This document shows positions 13,913 through 21,376 of a DNA stretch of 23,046 bases, piece by piece (the stretch's first letter is position 1; each line of letters starts with the position of its first letter). Position numbers and translations under genes: made by a program. The notes under the pieces are model-generated. The model had not been told where the DNA came from. It searched no databases and saw only the letters and a program-made list of their open reading frames with translations. The stretch is from Cyanobacteria bacterium UBA5018 (GTDB lineage Bacteria; Cyanobacteriota; Cyanobacteriia; PCC-6307; Cyanobiaceae): positions 1-23,046 of the forward strand of contig DGYA01000013.1 of assembly GCA_002396505.1 (NCBI GenBank), read 5' to 3'.

Positions 13913-15139
13913 TTAGGTGGGTTGCCAGCGCAGACCCGGCAGGGCCCGTAGCGCTCCCCTCAGCTCCAGGGTCAACAGGCGCGAGGCAAGCGCCGCCGCC
14001 GGTTGCTCCAGCTCCAGAGTGAGCTGCTCCAGCGTGGCGCCGCTGCCCACCGCCGCCAACAGCTCCGGATCGCCGCCGGCGTTGCCAAACCCTGGCGCTG
14101 GTGCGGCTGTGGGCGGCTGGGCAGACCTGGCAGCCGCCAGGGGACCTGGCCCCAGCTGGTGGATCAAATCGCGCGGATCCAGCAGGGCCGAGGCCATGCC
14201 GGTGAGCAGCCGATTGCTGCCTACTGCGGAGCGCTTGCCCGCATCCGCCGGCACCACCCAGATCGGCAAGCCCTGATCCCAGGCCAGGCGAGCCGAATGC
14301 AGTGCCCCACTGGACTCCGGGCACTCCACAACCACCACCGCCCGAGCCAGGGCCACCTGCAGGCGATTGCGGGCTGCGAAATGCCCCGGTTGCACGCTCC
14401 CCCCGGCTGGCCATTCGCTCAACAGCAGCCCCCGCTCGGCCACCTGCCGCTGCAGTTCTGTGTGATGGCGGGGATAGATCCGCTCAATCGGGGTGCCCAG
14501 CACCGCTACTGGCCTACCGCCTCGGGCCAGGCAGCCGCAGTGGGCCGCCCCATCAATCCCTTCCGCCAGGCCGCTGACCACCGGCCAACCCGCTTCCCCC
14601 AAGGCGGCACCGATCGCCTCGGCCATGGCCAGGCCGTGGGGGGAGGGCCGGCGGGTACCCACAACGGCGATCGCCTGCCGCGCCCGCAGCGGCGCCCATA
14701 GCCCGCCGCGACCCCGCCAGCGCAGGCACAGGGGTGGCCTGGCCAGGGACAGCAATCCCGGCGGGAAACTGGGATCGCCGGGCACCAGCAAAGGCCCCTC
14801 TCGCGCCAGGGCCAGTTTGGCCGAGGCCAGCGGATCCTCCCCCCAGTGGGCGCGGTAGGCATCAAGGGCTGCGGCCTGGCTGGGGGGCAGTTGGGCCCAG
14901 TCGCAGAGCTGCTGGCTTGGCGTTGCCCAGGCCAGGGCCGGATCGGGCAACTGGGCCCAAAGGCGGTTGATCCGAACCCAGCCCATGCCCGGACAGCGGC
15001 TCCATAGCCACCACCAGAGCCGCCGCCGAGCATCCCAAGCCAGCGCTCGCTGCCGCTGCCCGGAGCGCTGGGCAGAAGATCGCAGCTCCACCAACTCGTC
15101 CACCGCTTTCAACTCGTCCACCGCTTTCAACTCGACCAC
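13913..15139 (-). CDS. dprA: DNA processing protein DprA (Smf)
   Basis: DprA loads RecA onto incoming single-stranded DNA during natural transformation. The 408-residue protein has an N-terminal helical region, the Rossmann-like core with VVGTRRPSPHGLAMAEAIG (159-177), VVSGLAEGIDGAAH (187-200), VAVLGTPIERIYPRHHTEL and LLLSEWPAGG, and a C-terminal winged-helix region (about 345-408). The N-terminus from the GTG at 15139 is a tandem 6-residue repeat (ELKAVD twice), which is not typical DprA sequence; the true start could be a little further in, before the RALAWDARRRLWWWLW segment. It is followed within 9 bp by prmC. A complete dprA suggests that the cell keeps at least part of a natural-transformation system. 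Confidence 0.93.
   Translation of the reverse strand: MVELKAVDELKAVDELVELRSSAQRSGQRQRALAWDARRRLWWWLWSRCPGMGWVRINRLWAQLPDPALAWATPSQQLCDWAQLPPSQAAALDAYRAHWGEDPLASAKLALAREGPLLVPGDPSFPPGLLSLARPPLCLRWRGRGGLWAPLRARQAIAVVGTRRPSPHGLAMAEAIGAALGEAGWPVVSGLAEGIDGAAHCGCLARGGRPVAVLGTPIERIYPRHHTELQRQVAERGLLLSEWPAGGSVQPGHFAARNRLQVALARAVVVVECPESSGALHSARLAWDQGLPIWVVPADAGKRSAVGSNRLLTGMASALLDPRDLIHQLGPGPLAAARSAQPPTAAPAPGFGNAGGDPELLAAVGSGATLEQLTLELEQPAAALASRLLTLELRGALRALPGLRWQPT
15093..15139. repeat. 18-bp tandem repeat at the dprA start
   Basis: Two perfect 18-bp units (AACTCGTCCACCGCTTTC) at 15093-15110 and 15111-15128, with a third partial copy reaching the GTG start. It encodes the ELKAVD repeat. Confidence 0.88.
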
Positions 15140-15149
15140 GGACTTTTAG

Positions 15150-15159
15150 TACATATGTA
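15150..15159. promoter_or_regulatory. Palindrome TACATATGTA between thioesterase gene and dprA
   Basis: A perfect 10-bp palindrome in the 28-bp gap, in an AT-rich patch within otherwise GC-rich sequence, 11 bp before the dprA start. It might be an operator or part of a promoter for dprA; nothing else supports this. Confidence 0.25.
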
Positions 15160-15167
15160 TTAGCAGC

Positions 15168-15602
15168 TTATTGCGGGCCCCGCTCCAGTGCCGCCACCGC
15201 GGCCGCCAGGTCATCGGGCAGCCGTCGCCGCAGCCGCCGCTGCGCCCCAGCCGAGCGGTCTACGAGCACCAACTCCACTCTGGCCTGGGCGGCGATGGCG
15301 CCATCGGCGCGCACAAACCAGCTGCGCCAAGGCATGCTCACGCCGCGCCTGGGTTCCACCCGGCTGCGCAGCTCCACCTGGTCGCCATGGAGCAAGGCCT
15401 GCCGGTAGTCGATCGACAGGCTCACCACCGGCAGCTCCAAGCCGCGGGCCGACAGGGCGCTGTACTCCAGGCCCACGCTCGCCAGCGCCTCCACCCGAGC
15501 CTCCTCCAGCCAGGCCAGGTAGGCGCCATGCCACATCACGCCGGCGTGGTCGGTGTGCTGGGGCAAAACCCGCCGCCGCAGGGTCCATGGCTGGGGCTCC
15601 AT
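15168..15602 (-). CDS. Acyl-CoA thioesterase, 4HBT hotdog family
   Basis: The protein is 144 residues from ATG 15602 (an in-frame GTG at 15617 is less likely). The 4-hydroxybenzoyl-CoA thioesterase signature is clear: VLPQHTDHAGVMWHGAYLAW followed by LEEARVEAL, with the catalytic Asp at TDHAG, then the hotdog strands LELPVVSLSIDYRQALLHGD and ELRSRVEPRRGVSM. The closest functional groups are the YbgC-like thioesterases and, in cyanobacteria, the DHNA-CoA thioesterase of phylloquinone synthesis; I cannot separate these by eye. It is first in the minus-strand operon with dprA, and divergent from the universal stress protein gene across 71 bp. Confidence 0.87.
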   Translation of the reverse strand: MEPQPWTLRRRVLPQHTDHAGVMWHGAYLAWLEEARVEALASVGLEYSALSARGLELPVVSLSIDYRQALLHGDQVELRSRVEPRRGVSMPWRSWFVRADGAIAAQARVELVLVDRSAGAQRRLRRRLPDDLAAAVAALERGPQ

Positions 15603-15673
15603 CACGGTATGCAGCACTGGCCGGCCTCACCTGGGCGTCGGCCATAGGCTGCCAGGCAGCTTGATCTGTCCAA

Positions 15674-16522
15674 GTGTTTCGCAACCTGCTGATCGCCGAT
15701 TCCGGTAAGGGTCACGTGGAGGAAATGGTGCGCATGCTGCGCGACATCCCCACGGTGCGCCAGGCCAGGATCAATCTCTTGCACGTGGTGAGCGAGCAGG
15801 TTGGCGAGAACTTCCAGGAGCACTGGCAAAAATCAGCCGGCCTGGTAGCCGAGGCGGTCAGCCGGCTCGGCCTGGATCCCTCCGAGGTGAACACGATCAT
15901 TCGCCAGGGTGATGCCAAGCAAACCGTGCTCAAGGTGGCCGATGAGCTCAACGCAGACCTGATCGTGATGGGCTCCAGGGGGCTCAGCCGGCTGCAATCG
16001 ATCCTCAGCAACAGCGCCAGTCAATACGTGTTCCAGCTGTCGACCAGGCCAATGCTGCTGGTGCGCGACGACCTCTACGTGCGCCATATCAACCGGGTGA
16101 TGGTCACCGTTGACGGCACCGGCGTGGGTGATGACGCCATCAAACTGGCCTGCGAACTGGTGCGAGAAATCCCGGGGGGCAGCTTGTTTGGCGTCCACGT
16201 GAGCCGCCAGGAGATAATCCCCTCCCGCGGTGGCAAATCGCCCGCCGATGAGGCCCTGGCCAAAGCCGTGCTGCGGGCTCGCAGCTATGGCGTGGAGATG
16301 CAGCCGCTGCATCGCAGCGGTGATATTGGTCGCAGCGTCTGCGCCGCCGCCGAGGAGACCAAGGCCGACCTGCTTGTAATCGCCTCCCAGGACCGGCGGC
16401 CCGTGGTGGCCAGGGGCCTGGTGGACATCGACCGCCTGCTGGGCAGTTCGGTGAGCGATTACATCCGCGTGCATGCCCCGGCACCGGTGCTGCTGGTGCG
16501 CGAACCAGAAAGCTGCGGCTGA
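15674..16522 (+). CDS. Tandem universal stress protein (UspA family)
   Basis: The 282-residue protein is made of two UspA domains: residues about 1-132 (MFRNLLIADSGKGHVEEMVR to LSTRPMLLVRDD) and about 137-280 (RVMVTVDGTGVGDDAIKLAC to HAPAPVLLVREP). Domain 1 has the nucleotide-binding-like loop LIVMGSRGLSRLQSILSNSA. In domain 2 the corresponding loop (LLVIASQDRRPVVARGLVDI) has lost the G-x2-G pattern, so ATP binding there is doubtful. The start is GTG at 15674. No partner gene is nearby to indicate a specific stress role. Confidence 0.93.
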   Translation: MFRNLLIADSGKGHVEEMVRMLRDIPTVRQARINLLHVVSEQVGENFQEHWQKSAGLVAEAVSRLGLDPSEVNTIIRQGDAKQTVLKVADELNADLIVMGSRGLSRLQSILSNSASQYVFQLSTRPMLLVRDDLYVRHINRVMVTVDGTGVGDDAIKLACELVREIPGGSLFGVHVSRQEIIPSRGGKSPADEALAKAVLRARSYGVEMQPLHRSGDIGRSVCAAAEETKADLLVIASQDRRPVVARGLVDIDRLLGSSVSDYIRVHAPAPVLLVREPESCG

Positions 16523-16976
16523 GCAGTTCCAGCCGGCCCTGGGGAATATCTGTAACCCGGGGCCCTTAACGAAAACGAGGGGCGTTAGGGAAGATTCAGG
16601 ATGGTTAGGCAAGCTCTGCAAAACCGAGCCAATCCCAATGGAGCCCTGACGCCGCAATGATTTTCAACTGGCTACGGCGGCGAAATCGCGGTTGTTCAGA
16701 TCTCCCTTAGGGAAGCCACTGATCAATTAGAGAAGATCGCGCTACTTGAGGCAAATCTAGTTAGCAAAAATGCTTGAGCATCGAATGCCCTTGACAATTG
16801 AGCGCCTTTGAGCATTGTTCGACCTGGAGCACCCTGCGCTCCTAGAGCAGCCAGCGCCTCTGCCCATAAGACAGCCCCGCCAAGGGCTGGAGCGATCAAC
16901 GACTCCGGCCTTCAGCGGGGAATGAACTTGGCGCCCGGGGGCGGTGAGGCACTGGGCGCCAAGGCTTAGCTGGAGA
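16523..16976. other. USP-psbM intergenic region, 454 bp
   Basis: No supported gene. A stem CCCT(T)AACG/CGTTAGGG spans 16563-16590 after the USP gene. A TTGACA box at 16793 lacks a good -10 partner at the right distance. The psbM-side hairpin is annotated separately. A 17-codon frame starting at 16657 (MIFNWLRRRNRG) was seen but is too short to call. A small RNA cannot be excluded. Confidence 0.5.
16928..16962 (-). terminator. Hairpin after psbM, probable terminator
   Basis: A perfect 9-bp inverted repeat, TTGGCGCCC (16928-16936) and GGGCGCCAA (16954-16962), lies 15 bp beyond the psbM stop on the minus strand. It is GC-rich and stable but lacks a clear T-run, so it is a processing/stability stem or an atypical terminator. 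Confidence 0.5.
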
Positions 16977-17084
16977 TCAGCCCCCTTGGCGGCTGTTGGT
17001 TTGGATGTAGAGCACCAGCAGGAACACCGTGGGCACCAACACGAACATCAAGCTGGCGACGAAGCCAAGATCGTTGGTTTCCAT
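16977..17084 (-). CDS. psbM: Photosystem II reaction centre protein M
   Basis: PsbM is a single-helix subunit at the dimer interface of photosystem II in the thylakoid membrane. The 35-residue product reads METNDLGFVASLMFVLVPTV, then FLLVLYIQTNSRQGG, an unmistakable PsbM: N-terminal ETND, one transmembrane helix, and the conserved YIQT segment before a short polar tail. It lies 68 bp downstream of the ferredoxin gene on the same strand, and a stable hairpin follows its stop. psbM beside the psbB-psbT locus is familiar from picocyanobacterial genomes. Confidence 0.96.
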   Translation of the reverse strand: METNDLGFVASLMFVLVPTVFLLVLYIQTNSRQGG

Positions 17085-17152
17085 GGCGATTCAACGCTGG
17101 GGGCGGGTTTTCAGGGACCGTATCACCGGCAAGGGGCGACCTATCAAGGCGC

Positions 17153-17656
17153 TTAATCGCCCGTAGTGCTCGCCCTCGGTTCCGGGGCGGCGCCATAACC
17201 GGCATCCTCTGGCTCTCCAGCCAGCTGTTCGCTAGCGATCGGCTCGTCTGGCTCGTCCCCGGCCTGCGGCGGCTGAGGCCAGGCGATAGGACCAGCGGCC
17301 AGGGGCTCCGCTAGGGCCGTGGCGAAGGCGGCCTCCTTGCCCTGCAGGCCCACCTGGGGCCTGGTGAGCACCACCAAAGATTCCTGCACCAGCGCTTGGC
17401 AGGCCAGACGCCAATTCGGGGGCCGGTTGCGCAGTTTTTGATCCTCCACGCCGGTGCGGGGGCTCAGGGCCGCGGCCGAGGTGTCCTCAGGCACCTCCAC
17501 AAAGCAGGTGATGCACTGGCCGCAACCACCACAGTTGCCCAGCACGCCCTTGATTCCATAGAGGGCGATGCCTTCCCGCAGGGCCACCTCCCGCAGGTTT
17601 TCGCCGGGGTAACACTCCACATCGCGAGCTTCGCGCACAAAGCGAATCAGGGGCAT
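17153..17656 (-). CDS. 2Fe-2S ferredoxin-like protein next to psbB
   Basis: The 167-residue protein has an N-terminal beta-grasp ferredoxin fold (about 1-100) with a cluster-binding loop of four closely placed Cys (42, 45, 48 and 51 in LGNCGGCGQCITCFVEV) and a further Cys at 86 in WRLACQ. The spacing C42-x5-C48-x2-C51...C86 resembles adrenodoxin-type ferredoxins rather than the C-x4-C-x2-C of photosynthetic PetF; C45 is extra. A long acidic tail (about 125-167, with GDEPDEPIASEQ) is unusual for a ferredoxin. The ATG at 17656 is divergent from psbB across 114 bp. It is presumably an electron carrier linked to photosystem or redox metabolism; the partner is not known. Confidence 0.85.
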   Translation of the reverse strand: MPLIRFVREARDVECYPGENLREVALREGIALYGIKGVLGNCGGCGQCITCFVEVPEDTSAAALSPRTGVEDQKLRNRPPNWRLACQALVQESLVVLTRPQVGLQGKEAAFATALAEPLAAGPIAWPQPPQAGDEPDEPIASEQLAGEPEDAGYGAAPEPRASTTGD

Positions 17657-17770
17657 GGCCAGAGGAGCAACGAGCTCAATTCTGAGCCCGGCCGTTGCGC
17701 TCCGTAACCAGCGGCTCCGTCAAGACGGGGAGACCCCTACGATCGCCCAACACCCCAGCACTAACTCCCA
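17657..17770. promoter_or_regulatory. Divergent promoter region, ferredoxin / psbB
   Basis: This 114-bp gap separates two divergently transcribed genes and must hold the start signals of psbB and probably of the ferredoxin gene. I could not identify a clear -35/-10 pair or a strong ribosome-binding site before the psbB ATG. Confidence 0.5.
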
Positions 17771-19330
17771 ATGGGATTGCCCTGGTATCGGGTGCACACG
17801 GTCGTGATCAACGACCCGGGCCGATTGCTCGCAGTGCACCTCATGCACACCGCGCTGGTGGCCGGCTGGGCCGGCTCGATGGCGCTCTACGAGCTCGCGA
17901 TCTTTGATCCCTCCGACCCGGTGCTCAACCCGATGTGGCGCCAGGGCATGTTCGTGATGCCCTTCATGGCCCGATTGGGCGTGACCGAAAGTTGGGGCGG
18001 CTGGAGCATCACTGGCGAGACGGCCGTCGATCCAGGCTTCTGGAGCTTCGAGGGAGTCGCCGCAGCCCACATCGTCTTCAGTGGCCTGCTCTTCCTTGCC
18101 GCCATCTGGCACTGGACCTTCTGGGACCTGGAGATCTGGCAGGACCCCCGCACCGGAGAGCCCGCCCTCGACCTGCCCAAAATTTTTGGCATCCACCTGC
18201 TGCTGGCTGGCTTGGCCTGCTTCGGCTTTGGTGCCTTCCACCTCACAGGGGTGTTTGGACCAGGCATGTGGGTCAGTGACGCCTACGGGCTCAGCGGTCA
18301 CCTGGAACCGGTCCAGCCGGCCTGGGGACCTGAAGGCTTCAACCCCTTCAACCCGGGCGGAATCGTGGCCCACCACATCGCTGCGGGCATCGTCGGCATC
18401 ATCGCCGGCATCTTCCACATCACCTCCCGTCCGCCGGAGCGCCTCTACAAGGCCCTGCGCATGGGAAATATTGAGACCGTGCTCGCCAGCGCGATCGCGG
18501 CGGTGTTTTTCGCTGCCTTCATCGTGGCCGGCACCATGTGGTACGGCGCTGCCGCCACCCCGATCGAGCTGTTTGGCCCCACCCGTTACCAGTGGGATCA
18601 GAGCTACTTCAAAACTGAAATCAATCGCCGCGTCACCACCGCGATTGAAAACGGCGCCACCCCTAAACAGGCCTGGGAAGCGATTCCTGAAAAGCTGGCC
18701 TTCTTCGACTACGTCGGCAACAGCCCCGCCAAGGGTGGTCTGTTCCGCGTGGGCCCGATGGTGAACGGAGACGGCCTGCCCACCGGCTGGATCGGTCACA
18801 TCGCCTTCACCGACAGTCAGGGTCGGGAGCTGCAGGTGCGGCGTCTGCCCAACTTCTTTGAGAACTTCCCCGTGGTTCTCCAGGACAGCGAAGGCATCGT
18901 GCGCGCCGACATCCCCTTCCGTCGCGCGGAGGCCAAGTACTCCTTCGAGCAGACCGGTGTTACCGCCACTGTCTACGGCGGCAGCCTCAACGGCCAGAGC
19001 TTCACCGATCCGGCCGATGTGAAGCGCCTAGCCCGTAAGGCCCAACTGGGTGAAGCCTTCGAATTCGACCGGGAGACTTACCACTCCGACGGCACCTTCC
19101 GCAGCTCCACCCGCGGCTGGTTCACCTTCGGCCACGCCACCTTCGCCCTGCTGTTCTTCTTCGGCCACATCTGGCACGGGGCCCGCACCCTGTATCGCGA
19201 TGTGTTCGCCGGTATCGACCCAGACCTGGGCGACCAGGTGGAGTTCGGCCTGTTCCAAAAACTGGGCGACAAGTCAACCCGCCGTCTGCCCCAGGGCTAT
19301 GTGCCCCCGGCAGGCACCAAACTCAGCTGA
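17771..19330 (+). CDS. psbB: Photosystem II CP47 chlorophyll apoprotein
   Basis: CP47 is the core antenna of photosystem II and binds chlorophyll a through His residues in six thylakoid-spanning helices. The 519-residue product is full length, beginning MGLPWYRVHTVVINDPGRLL and including HLMHTALVAGWAGSMALYEL, HIVFSGLLFLAAIWHWTFWD, GIVAHHIAAGIVGIIAGIFH and, at the end, FTFGHATFALLFFFGHIWHG. The large lumenal loop between helices V and VI (about residues 257-445) is present. psbT follows 21 bp after the stop, so the two form the usual psbB-psbT unit. No anomalies. Confidence 0.99.
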   Translation: MGLPWYRVHTVVINDPGRLLAVHLMHTALVAGWAGSMALYELAIFDPSDPVLNPMWRQGMFVMPFMARLGVTESWGGWSITGETAVDPGFWSFEGVAAAHIVFSGLLFLAAIWHWTFWDLEIWQDPRTGEPALDLPKIFGIHLLLAGLACFGFGAFHLTGVFGPGMWVSDAYGLSGHLEPVQPAWGPEGFNPFNPGGIVAHHIAAGIVGIIAGIFHITSRPPERLYKALRMGNIETVLASAIAAVFFAAFIVAGTMWYGAAATPIELFGPTRYQWDQSYFKTEINRRVTTAIENGATPKQAWEAIPEKLAFFDYVGNSPAKGGLFRVGPMVNGDGLPTGWIGHIAFTDSQGRELQVRRLPNFFENFPVVLQDSEGIVRADIPFRRAEAKYSFEQTGVTATVYGGSLNGQSFTDPADVKRLARKAQLGEAFEFDRETYHSDGTFRSSTRGWFTFGHATFALLFFFGHIWHGARTLYRDVFAGIDPDLGDQVEFGLFQKLGDKSTRRLPQGYVPPAGTKLS

Positions 19331-19351
19331 TCCTCAGCACCAGGAGAAACC

Positions 19352-19447
19352 ATGGAGAGCTTCGCCTACATCCTCATCCTCACCCTGGCGATCGCCACCC
19401 TCTTCTTTGCAATCGCCTTCCGCGATCCACCGAAGATCGGCAAGTGA
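19352..19447 (+). CDS. psbT: Photosystem II reaction centre protein T
   Basis: PsbT is a single-helix subunit that supports the photosystem II dimer and acceptor-side stability. The 31-residue product is MESFAYILILTLAIATLFFA followed by IAFRDPPKIGK, matching cyanobacterial PsbT over its length. AGGAG at 19342-19346 is a good ribosome-binding site 5 bp before the ATG. It is co-transcribed with psbB and followed by a tandem repeat that starts at its TGA stop, then by a strong terminator. Confidence 0.97.
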   Translation: MESFAYILILTLAIATLFFAIAFRDPPKIGK

Positions 19448-19486
19448 GGTTTACCTGAGCGGTTTACCTGAACGGTTTACCTGAAA
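19445..19486. repeat. 13-bp tandem repeat starting at the psbT stop codon
   Basis: Successive units begin with TGA at 19445 (the stop, 11 bp), 19456 (13 bp) and 19469 (13 bp), with a last TGA at 19482. The common core is GGTTTACCTGA. The repeat fills the space between the psbT stop and the terminator. Confidence 0.92.
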
Positions 19487-19492
19487 CGATCT

Positions 19493-19520
19493 GCCCCTGC
19501 CGCTGCGGGGGCTTTTTTTT
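19493..19520 (+). terminator. Rho-independent terminator of psbB-psbT
   Basis: GCCCCTGC (19493-19500) pairs with GCGGGGGC (19505-19512) over 8 bp with one T-G wobble and a CGCT loop, followed directly by eight T residues (19513-19520). This is the clearest terminator in the window. Confidence 0.95.
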
Positions 19521-19605
19521 GTCCACAGCCATCTGGCGGACGGCCCTTCTCAAAACAAGACCGGGTGTCTACACTTGTCGCAACGGTTGCTTGTGATGAT
19601 CGGGG

Positions 19606-20103
19606 ATGCAATGCCCCTCCTGCCAACACACAGATAGCCGGGTGCTCGAATCAAGGGCTGCCGATGGTGGCAGGAGTGTGCGCCGCCGCCGCGAGTGTCT
19701 GAACTGCGACTTCCGCTTCACCACCTACGAGCGGGTGGAAACAGTGCCGATCACCGTGGTTAAGCGCAACGGCAGCCGGGAGACCTTCAATCGGGGCAAG
19801 TTGTTGCACGGGCTGCTGCGGGCCTGCGAAAAAACCGGCTTGGAGCCCGCCCACCTGGAAGCGGTGGTCGATGAGATTGAGCTGCAACTGCAGCAACGCA
19901 GTGGTCGAGAGGTGGGCAGCGCTGAAATTGGCGAACTGGTTCTGCAACAGCTGGGCGAGATCAGCGAGGTGGCCTACGTACGTTTTGCCTCGGTTTATCG
20001 CCGTTTTCAAGGCATCAGCGACTTTGTCGCTGCTTTAGAGCGGCTGAATCGACGCGGTGGTGCACAAGGCACCACCAAGGTGCGGCTTGCTGTGATCAGC
20101 TGA
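19606..20103 (+). CDS. nrdR: Transcriptional repressor NrdR
   Basis: NrdR represses ribonucleotide reductase genes, sensing ATP/dATP. The 165-residue protein has the N-terminal zinc ribbon (C3, C6, C31 and C34 in MQCPSC and RECLNCDFRFTTYER) and the ATP-cone (VPITVVKRNGSRETFNRGKL to VAYVRFASVYRRF). The ATG at 19606 starts directly at the zinc ribbon. The last 20 residues (LNRRGGAQGTTKVRLAVIS) are a variable tail. No ribonucleotide reductase gene is in the window, and I see no NrdR-box pair upstream. The stop codon is the first triplet of a 22-bp tandem repeat. Confidence 0.97.
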   Translation: MQCPSCQHTDSRVLESRAADGGRSVRRRRECLNCDFRFTTYERVETVPITVVKRNGSRETFNRGKLLHGLLRACEKTGLEPAHLEAVVDEIELQLQQRSGREVGSAEIGELVLQQLGEISEVAYVRFASVYRRFQGISDFVAALERLNRRGGAQGTTKVRLAVIS

Positions 20104-20166
20104 GCCGTCGCCAGAGCCCGATTGAGCCGGTGCCAGAGCCCGATTGAGCCGTCGCCACAGCCTGAT
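20101..20166. repeat. Three 22-bp tandem units starting at the nrdR stop codon
   Basis: Units at 20101-20122, 20123-20144 and 20145-20166 each begin TGAGCC and end in GAT; they differ from each other at one to three positions. The periodicity breaks immediately left of 20101, so the array starts exactly at the TGA stop. Confidence 0.93.
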
Positions 20167-20288
20167 CCTCAGCCGAGGCCAGCCTGAGCCATCAGCTTGG
20201 CTTGATAGGCTGTGGGGCTGCACTCTCTGCTGGCGGGCAGCAGCGCAGATCCCTTCGTAACTGCCTACTGGCAGGCCGCCGACATTCC

Positions 20289-21347
20289 ATGACCGTGACC
20301 CCTTCCGACCTCAGCAGCATCGAGGCCGATCTCGACCTGGCCGCCGAAGCGGCAGTTGACGATTTCGACCTCGCCATTCCGGAAGAGGTGCCAACAGCTG
20401 ATGACCCGGGCAGCCGTCCTGGCCGCCGTGATCTCGACGGGGTGGGCTTCACCCTTGATGACTTCGCTTCGCTGCTCAGCAAGTACGACTACAACTTCAA
20501 ACCCGGTGACGTCGTAAACGGCACCGTGTTCGCCCTGGAAGCCAAGGGCGCCATGATCGATATCGGCGCCAAGACCGCCGCCTTCATGCCCCTGCAGGAG
20601 GTGTCGATCAACCGCGTCGAGGGCCTCAGCGACGTGCTCGAGCCCGGCGAGGTGCGCGAATTCTTCATCCTCAGTGAAGAAAACGAAGACGGCCAGCTCA
20701 CCCTCTCGATCCGCCGCATCGAGTACCAGCGGGCCTGGGAGCGGGTGCGCCAACTGCAAAAAGAAGACGCCACCATCTACTCAGAGGTGTTCGCCACCAA
20801 CCGCGGCGGCGCCCTGGTGCGGGTCGAGGGCCTGCGGGGCTTCATTCCCGGCAGTCACATCAGCACCCGCAAGGCCAAGGAAGAACTGGTGGCAGATTTC
20901 CTGCCGCTCAAGTTCCTGGAGGTGGACGAGGAGCGCAACCGCCTGGTGCTCAGCCATCGCCGCGCCCTGGTGGAGCGCAAGATGAATCGCCTGGAAGTGG
21001 GCGAGGTGGTGCTGGGCACGGTCCGTGGCATCAAGCCCTACGGCGCTTTCATCGATATCGGTGGGGTGAGTGGTCTATTGCACATCTCCGAGATCAGTCA
21101 CGAACATATCGAGACGCCCCACACGGTGCTCAATGTGAACGACCAGATGAAGGTGATGATCATCGACCTCGACGCCGAGCGCGGTCGCATCTCCCTCTCC
21201 ACCAAGGCCCTGGAGCCCGAACCCGGCGATATGCTCACCGATCCCCAAAAGGTGTTCGACCGGGCGGAAGAGATGGCGGCTCGCTACAAGCAAATGCTGC
21301 TGGAGCAGGCCGAGGACAACGAGCCGATGGGCGTCACCCTCGACTGA
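20289..21347 (+). CDS. rps1: 30S ribosomal protein S1 (three S1 domains)
   Basis: S1 binds mRNA on the 30S subunit and helps initiation. The 352-residue protein from ATG 20289 has an acidic N-terminal segment (about 1-55), then three S1/OB repeats: GDVVNGTVFALEAKGAMIDI (starting about 74), a second domain around YSEVFATNRGGALVRVEGLR (about 164), and the best-conserved GEVVLGTVRGIKPYGAFIDI, followed by GGVSGLLHISEIS (about 237 on). Three domains and about 350 residues are normal for cyanobacterial S1, unlike the six-domain enterobacterial protein. The frame is open upstream to 20202, but that part is not S1-like. No strong Shine-Dalgarno sequence precedes the ATG. Confidence 0.95.
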   Translation: MTVTPSDLSSIEADLDLAAEAAVDDFDLAIPEEVPTADDPGSRPGRRDLDGVGFTLDDFASLLSKYDYNFKPGDVVNGTVFALEAKGAMIDIGAKTAAFMPLQEVSINRVEGLSDVLEPGEVREFFILSEENEDGQLTLSIRRIEYQRAWERVRQLQKEDATIYSEVFATNRGGALVRVEGLRGFIPGSHISTRKAKEELVADFLPLKFLEVDEERNRLVLSHRRALVERKMNRLEVGEVVLGTVRGIKPYGAFIDIGGVSGLLHISEISHEHIETPHTVLNVNDQMKVMIIDLDAERGRISLSTKALEPEPGDMLTDPQKVFDRAEEMAARYKQMLLEQAEDNEPMGVTLD

Positions 21348-21376
21348 GCAGACCATCGTGTGAGCAGACCATCGTG
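21345..21376. repeat. Perfect 16-bp duplication spanning rps1 stop to HAD start
   Basis: TGAGCAGACCATCGTG occurs twice, at 21345-21360 and 21361-21376. The first three bases of copy 1 are the rps1 stop; the last three of copy 2 are the GTG start of the HAD gene. The whole stop-to-start spacer has been duplicated. Confidence 0.95.

Noticed and set aside
13674..14414. 246-codon minus-strand frame across dprA/prmC
   Set aside because: It is a shadow of dprA in high-GC DNA, rich in Gly/Ala/Arg, with no domain; the real frames are dprA and prmC.
16657..16710. 17-codon frame MIFNWLRRRNRG...
   Set aside because: Too short and with no recognisable family or ribosome-binding site.
16793..16825. TTGACA as a -35 box upstream region
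   Set aside because: No reasonable -10 element at 16-19 bp, and no gene starts downstream on that strand until psbB.
17720..18799. 359-codon minus-strand frame opposite psbB
   Set aside because: It lies wholly antisense to the unambiguous psbB gene and has no recognisable protein features.
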